Positions 60,261 through 64,000 of a stretch of 64,000 nt of DNA are shown one piece after another. Both the position numbers and the translations under genes were made by a program. The stretch covers positions 22,058,684 to 22,122,683 of the forward strand of contig OY783198.1 in the NCBI GenBank assembly GCA_963678675.1, in the 5' to 3' direction. The DNA is from Xiphydria camelus (taxonomy: Eukaryota > Arthropoda > Insecta > Hymenoptera > Xiphydriidae). Below the pieces are notes generated by a model. That model did no database searches. It was not told where the DNA came from and worked only from the letters and a program-made list of their open reading frames with translations. How positions within the stretch are numbered: position 1 is the first letter of the stretch; each line of letters opens with the position of its first letter.

Positions 60261-60824
60261 CCGAGGATGGATTAGTTTCCTACTTAATAGTTAATTTATA
60301 AGGTATATAAAATAAGTACGTTTTAATCGTATAAGAGATTTCATTTTTTTCGCAACCCTCTCATTCACACGAGCTGTGCCGATAGAACCCAATAGAGTGT
60401 CACGCATATGCGTGTCTCTCTCTTCTCGTCCTGTGATATCGTACGATTTACAGTACGACACGCCCGCTCGGTCGATTGATCGATCGGTTCTATCGTTTTT
60501 CGCTTTTTAATCAATTTCTCTTCGCTTTCGCCGTCCACTTTTATCGCGCGACCAGTCCAGGAACGCGTGTCAACGACGCGATCGCGAGGCGCTTCGATCC
60601 CGGGACCACCTCGCTGCGACGGTCAATAGCGGAAGGAATCGATCGATACATCGAGAGAGCGGCAGCTCCGAGTACTTCTACGAGCATGTATGTACGGATA
60701 CGTCTGCATTGTACGAGTGACGATGAATGCGTTTTCATATAGATATTAAATACATACGCGGGACAGATATCTTTTATTCTAATTTTCGTGGTGATAAAAC
60801 GGGCACTAAATTAGATCGTTACAC
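60261..60824. other. Intergenic DNA, nothing recognised
   Basis: No gene, RNA or repeat seen. Confidence 0.4.
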
Positions 60825-61070
60825 CCAGAGAAAAGGTCTAGTTGAATACGAATGTAATAGATAAATTTATCAGAGATGAACAGGAATTTATTCACATCGA
60901 ACACAAAGATCTATTTGAATTAGATGTTCTACTAGGTTCATACTCGACTAAAAAGATGCGCAACACATTTATCTCATTCAAATAGACCTCAGCTCGATGT
61001 GAATAAATTCCTGTTTTTATCTCGGATATATTTTTCTATCGGGTTCCCATTCGACTAGACCTTTTCCTCG
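60825..61070. mobile_element. Foldback/MITE element (about 245 bp)
   Basis: The left arm begins near CAGAGAAAAGGTCTAGTTGAA and the right arm ends TTCGACTAGACCTTTTCCTC. An inner matching pair is CAGGAATTTATTCACATCGA and its complement. It is the same size as the neighbouring element at 60015, but the sequence differs. Confidence 0.55.
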
Positions 61071-61682
61071 AGCGAAGATCTGCCGACCGAAGGTCGTCGA
61101 ACCGCCACCCCGAAAACGGAAGAGCACGCTCGCAGTCGAATTTGCATGCAGCGTCTAACGTTCCGGGCAGCGGCGGAAAGGAGAGCCCGGAGCTAGTTTC
61201 CTTCTGTTGTAGTCTTCAACTACTCCTTAGCGCGGCGGAAACCACCTTTGTGTTGCACTCTAGCGACGAAAAGCTCGCTCCCGGTCCGCGCGTCTTACTT
61301 TGAGCTCCCTCTCGTCGTTCGTAGAAAATACCGGGGAACTCTGGAGGATCAACCGTCTTAAAGTCAACGGTTTGTTAAGAATTCATCTGGTCGGAGAAGC
61401 ACCGACCCGCTCGAAGACGAATTCGCACGCGAGAAGGGAAGCTTTGCTCTTTTTCGTTTTCATCTTTCACCTCTCGTTCGTCCGCACGCTGTGCAAGGGG
61501 TACTGTACCACCCCTTCGTGTATAACGCGGGCAAATCTATTTTTCTCTCGTCTCTCTTTGGTTGTCTCCTGCGCGATTCAAAGCTACGATATATACGCGT
61601 TGAAGAGAATCCGCATTGCGATGTCTTTTGGTCTTGAATTTCAATTTCTTCAAAATCGCGAAACACCGAGGAAGGAGCCAAT

Positions 61683-61731
<49 letters not shown>

Positions 61732-62249
61732 GGATTCTCCAAAGTCCTCCGCTCCCGTGCAGCCGCTCCTCTTCCTCCTCCACGAGCTTCGGCTCCCTCG
61801 CGCACGACGGAAGCTCCAGGGTTTCCTTTGTGTTTCACCAGCTTGCTGTAATTTGTGGCGAGACGGTACACACGAGATGCTGCCTCCCCGCTACTCTCTC
61901 TCTCTCTCTCTCTGTCTCTCGGTGAACGCCCGTTGTACTCGAAGGGCTCTCGCGGAGCCCGGAATCCGATTATCGCGCTCCCGGAGTTTCAGAAAGTCGG
62001 ATCCACCGACTGCAGCGGCGTTATATTCGCGGAACGAGAGAATGGAGCCGGCGTCTTGGCTGCGCGCGGGCGTCTACATTTTCACGGTGCGTGGCTCTTT
62101 CATCAGCGGGGCTCGCCTCGCCCTTGACTCCCCGCTTTAATTTACCGGTTGTGCGGGAGGATCGTCTGGACCGAAATCGGCTCCTTCGTGGTGTTACGTT
62201 TTTTTCAAAATGGGAGGTGAATGGAGAAGCCTGTAGAGCTTTCGCGCTT
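61071..62249. other. Intergenic DNA with two CT microsatellites
   Basis: CT runs at about 61689-61729 and 61893-61920. They create long serine/leucine or arginine/glutamate frames that are artefacts of the repeat. Confidence 0.6.
61689..61729. repeat. CT microsatellite, about 20 units
   Basis: An uninterrupted CT dinucleotide run. Confidence 0.95.
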
Positions 62250-62457
62250 ACACTGAAAAAAAGCAAATTTCCTTCATTCAACCATCGACGAGATTGAATA
62301 CGGAATCTCACGGTGTAATTGTTTCAAGTAGGCCTTCACACAAGTCTTTATTTTTCCTTACACTCTCGTGGCATTGACACAATTGCATCGTGAGAGATTC
62401 GCCGTATTTAACTTCTCCGATTGTTGAATGAAGAGAATTTTTTTTTTTTTCAATGCA
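62250..62457. mobile_element. MITE with CACTGAAAAAAA-type ends (about 208 bp)
   Basis: Inverted arms of about 70 bp. The left reads ACACTGAAAAAAAGC, then TTCATTCAACCATCG and GAATACGG; the right is the complement and ends TTTTTTTTCAATGCAG. Possibly related by its terminus to 6564-7121 and 60015-60260. Confidence 0.5.
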
Positions 62458-62614
62458 GGCGCGAAGAATTTCAGCCGAATATGGAATACGACGTATCGTC
62501 CTGTTTTCTATATTTAGAAACGTTTCTCTGTCTTCGCAAGGACTTTTTTTTCTCATGTCAACTTTGGCCCGATAACGCTATCACGAAATATTTCCCTTTT
62601 ATCGGAGATAGTTA
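62458..62614. other. Short gap, nothing recognised
   Basis: Nothing specific is seen. Confidence 0.4.
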
Positions 62615-63016
62615 ATGCAGCCTCAAATGTTAACAGCGCCGATGCATTTATCAGGAGTGGGAACGTACCAGTGTTATCCGAGAGGAACCGAAGGCGCGAG
62701 CGACGAGACGAGGTCTCGTACGCTCACCTACATAGATAATCTCGGAGCCAAATTCCGCAGCTGCACGAGAACGCCGCGAGTTGATTCGTTAATTCCTGTG
62801 GTTTCCATTTCGCGGTCTTATGATTCGGTTCGATCGACTCGATACGGACGCGCCTTATCGAAAAGTGAGTGGAAAAGGAAGCGAAGCTTGCACGGCGCGA
62901 GGATGTGCCCCGAGACGCTCGACTTGAAAGAGGAGCTTCGAATGGAGGAAGCGGTCAATGAGATACGCGGCGGATTGAGCGATGCGATTGAATCTGGATC
63001 GAGAGAAAAATGTGCG
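62615..63016 (+). CDS. Weak candidate coding exon, unknown product
   Basis: An open frame of 134 codons from ATG at 62615 runs to a good splice donor, GCG/GTAAGA, at 63016/63017. The second half (MCPETLDLKEELRMEEAVNE and the following IRGGLSDAIES) has amphipathic, protein-like composition; the first half does not stand out. No family is recognised and no second exon was identified inside the window. It could be the start of a downstream gene or chance. Confidence 0.2.
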
Positions 63017-64000
63017 GTAAGACGAGCTGCAATCTCGATAGTTTGAATTTGCCTGCACGCAATTATCGATACTTGCAGTTTATTCATTTTCGAGAGGCGA
63101 AAACAGGTAAAAATAATCAAATTGAATCTCATCGACGTATAAAATATCGTTTTCGCGTAAAAACAGCTTCGAATCTTGAAACTTTCGGGTGGAATCTTCC
63201 ACAAAATAGAATCTGAGATCCAGCTCGAGTGTCACACCGCACACCCCGCTACTCTTATCCGCATTTTACCTGCCGGTAAATACTTTGCGAAACGCGAGGA
63301 GTTTCCGGGGCGAGGTTGAAATTGAATCTCCGAATCGAGCTTAGCCGGATCACGGGGCGCTTCCGCTTACATGCTCGCGTGATGTACGAAAATCGAGGGT
63401 CGGAGAGCATCCGCGTATGGGTTGACACTCTCTCGAAGTCGTACGACGCTTCTCGCCGACCCCGCCACTCTCGTCCCTACTTCGGGAGAGAGTCGTAATT
63501 ACAGCAATTGCTCGTTGAACCGCACGTGCGCACGAGCGGCGAATATCGCGTGACGCGAGGAAATCCACGTGTGAATGGAGCAGCGGACGAGGTGGGAGGA
63601 GTGCGCGTCGAGAGGTCAATCGGGGCGAGCCCGTTCGACTTTTCGATCGCGAAAGCCTCTTTAACCCGCGCGATTGCAAACTATTGTAAAAATACAGCAT
63701 TATAGTTATGAGCGTTACTACTCTTCGCTTCCGGGTGATAACCGCGTCCAAAAATATTCTTTTTTTTTAAATACAGAAATTTCAGTAATTTCACTCTTCG
63801 ACGATTTTACAGTGTCGTTTTGACTCGTGAGATACTGGACATTCGTGTCTCTGTATTCGTTGGACTCGCTTGGAATAATTAATCGCGCCGTGACTTTATG
63901 GAAAAAAGAAACGAAAAGAGCGAGCCACGTTCTATTCTCGATTCAAACGCTTTCACACACACATGCACACACAACAACCGTACACATGCTCTCGCGCTAT
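63017..64000. other. Window end, no gene recognised
   Basis: It contains a CA-rich run at about 63952-63975. Nothing else is supported. Confidence 0.4.

Noticed and set aside
61300..62140. Long open frames of 174-183 codons around 61.3-62.1 kb
   Set aside because: They are held open by CT microsatellites that encode SLSLSL runs; nothing flanking looks like protein.

Overview
This looks like a stretch of nuclear genome from a hymenopteran insect, most probably an ant. The genes are split by many short GT-AG introns. The DNA between them is CpG-rich and carries GA/CT microsatellites and many short non-autonomous DNA transposons with terminal inverted repeats (TIRs). There are no bacterial operons, CRISPR arrays or phage genes. 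The ant assignment is inference; no single marker proves it.

Layout. (1) 1-15.4 kb: no confident gene. It holds several miniature inverted-repeat elements (2393-2813, 4519-4753, 6564-7121, 10581-11072 with a second element nested inside, 12229-12482) and some diverged direct repeats. (2) 15.4-15.6 kb, minus strand: one possible last exon encoding a C-terminal membrane anchor. (3) 16.6-25.7 kb: a plus-strand cluster of delta-class glutathione S-transferase (GST) loci in four states. Copy 2 (18664-19711) is fully intact. Copy 1 (16638-17862) is open, but its C-terminus is scrambled by two compensating frameshifts and it has a GC-AG intron. Copy 3 (21764-22640) is a heavily decayed relic. Copy 4 (23912-25710) is a broken copy with two well-kept exons. 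(4) 25.7-33.8 kb: mostly non-coding, with a small TIR element, a piggyBac-like element, and a possible TATA promoter plus untranslated exon near 27.5 kb. (5) 33807-59383: one gene fills most of the second half, a giant ABCA-type full ABC transporter that I resolve into 49 coding exons and about 4,120 residues. (6) 59.4-64 kb: non-coding, with three more TIR elements and one weak exon candidate.

How the genes work. The GSTs are cytosolic enzymes that conjugate glutathione to electrophiles (detoxification, xenobiotic resistance). The cluster shows birth-and-death evolution within 9 kb. The ABCA gene encodes TM1, an enormous first extracellular domain (about residues 45-2645), TMD1, NBD1, TMD2 with a second extracellular loop, NBD2 and a short C-terminal tail. 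All ATP-site motifs are present in both NBDs, so it should be an active lipid-type transporter. Its size approaches that of vertebrate ABCA13. One exon junction (exon 11 to 12) is out of frame by one base, which is either an assembly error or a real lesion. The last 45 codons lie behind a 4.7 kb intron that has accumulated a 37-bp perfect palindrome and a Harbinger-like MITE.

Limits: exon borders were read by eye from splice consensus, reading phase and family similarity. No alignment or database search was run.
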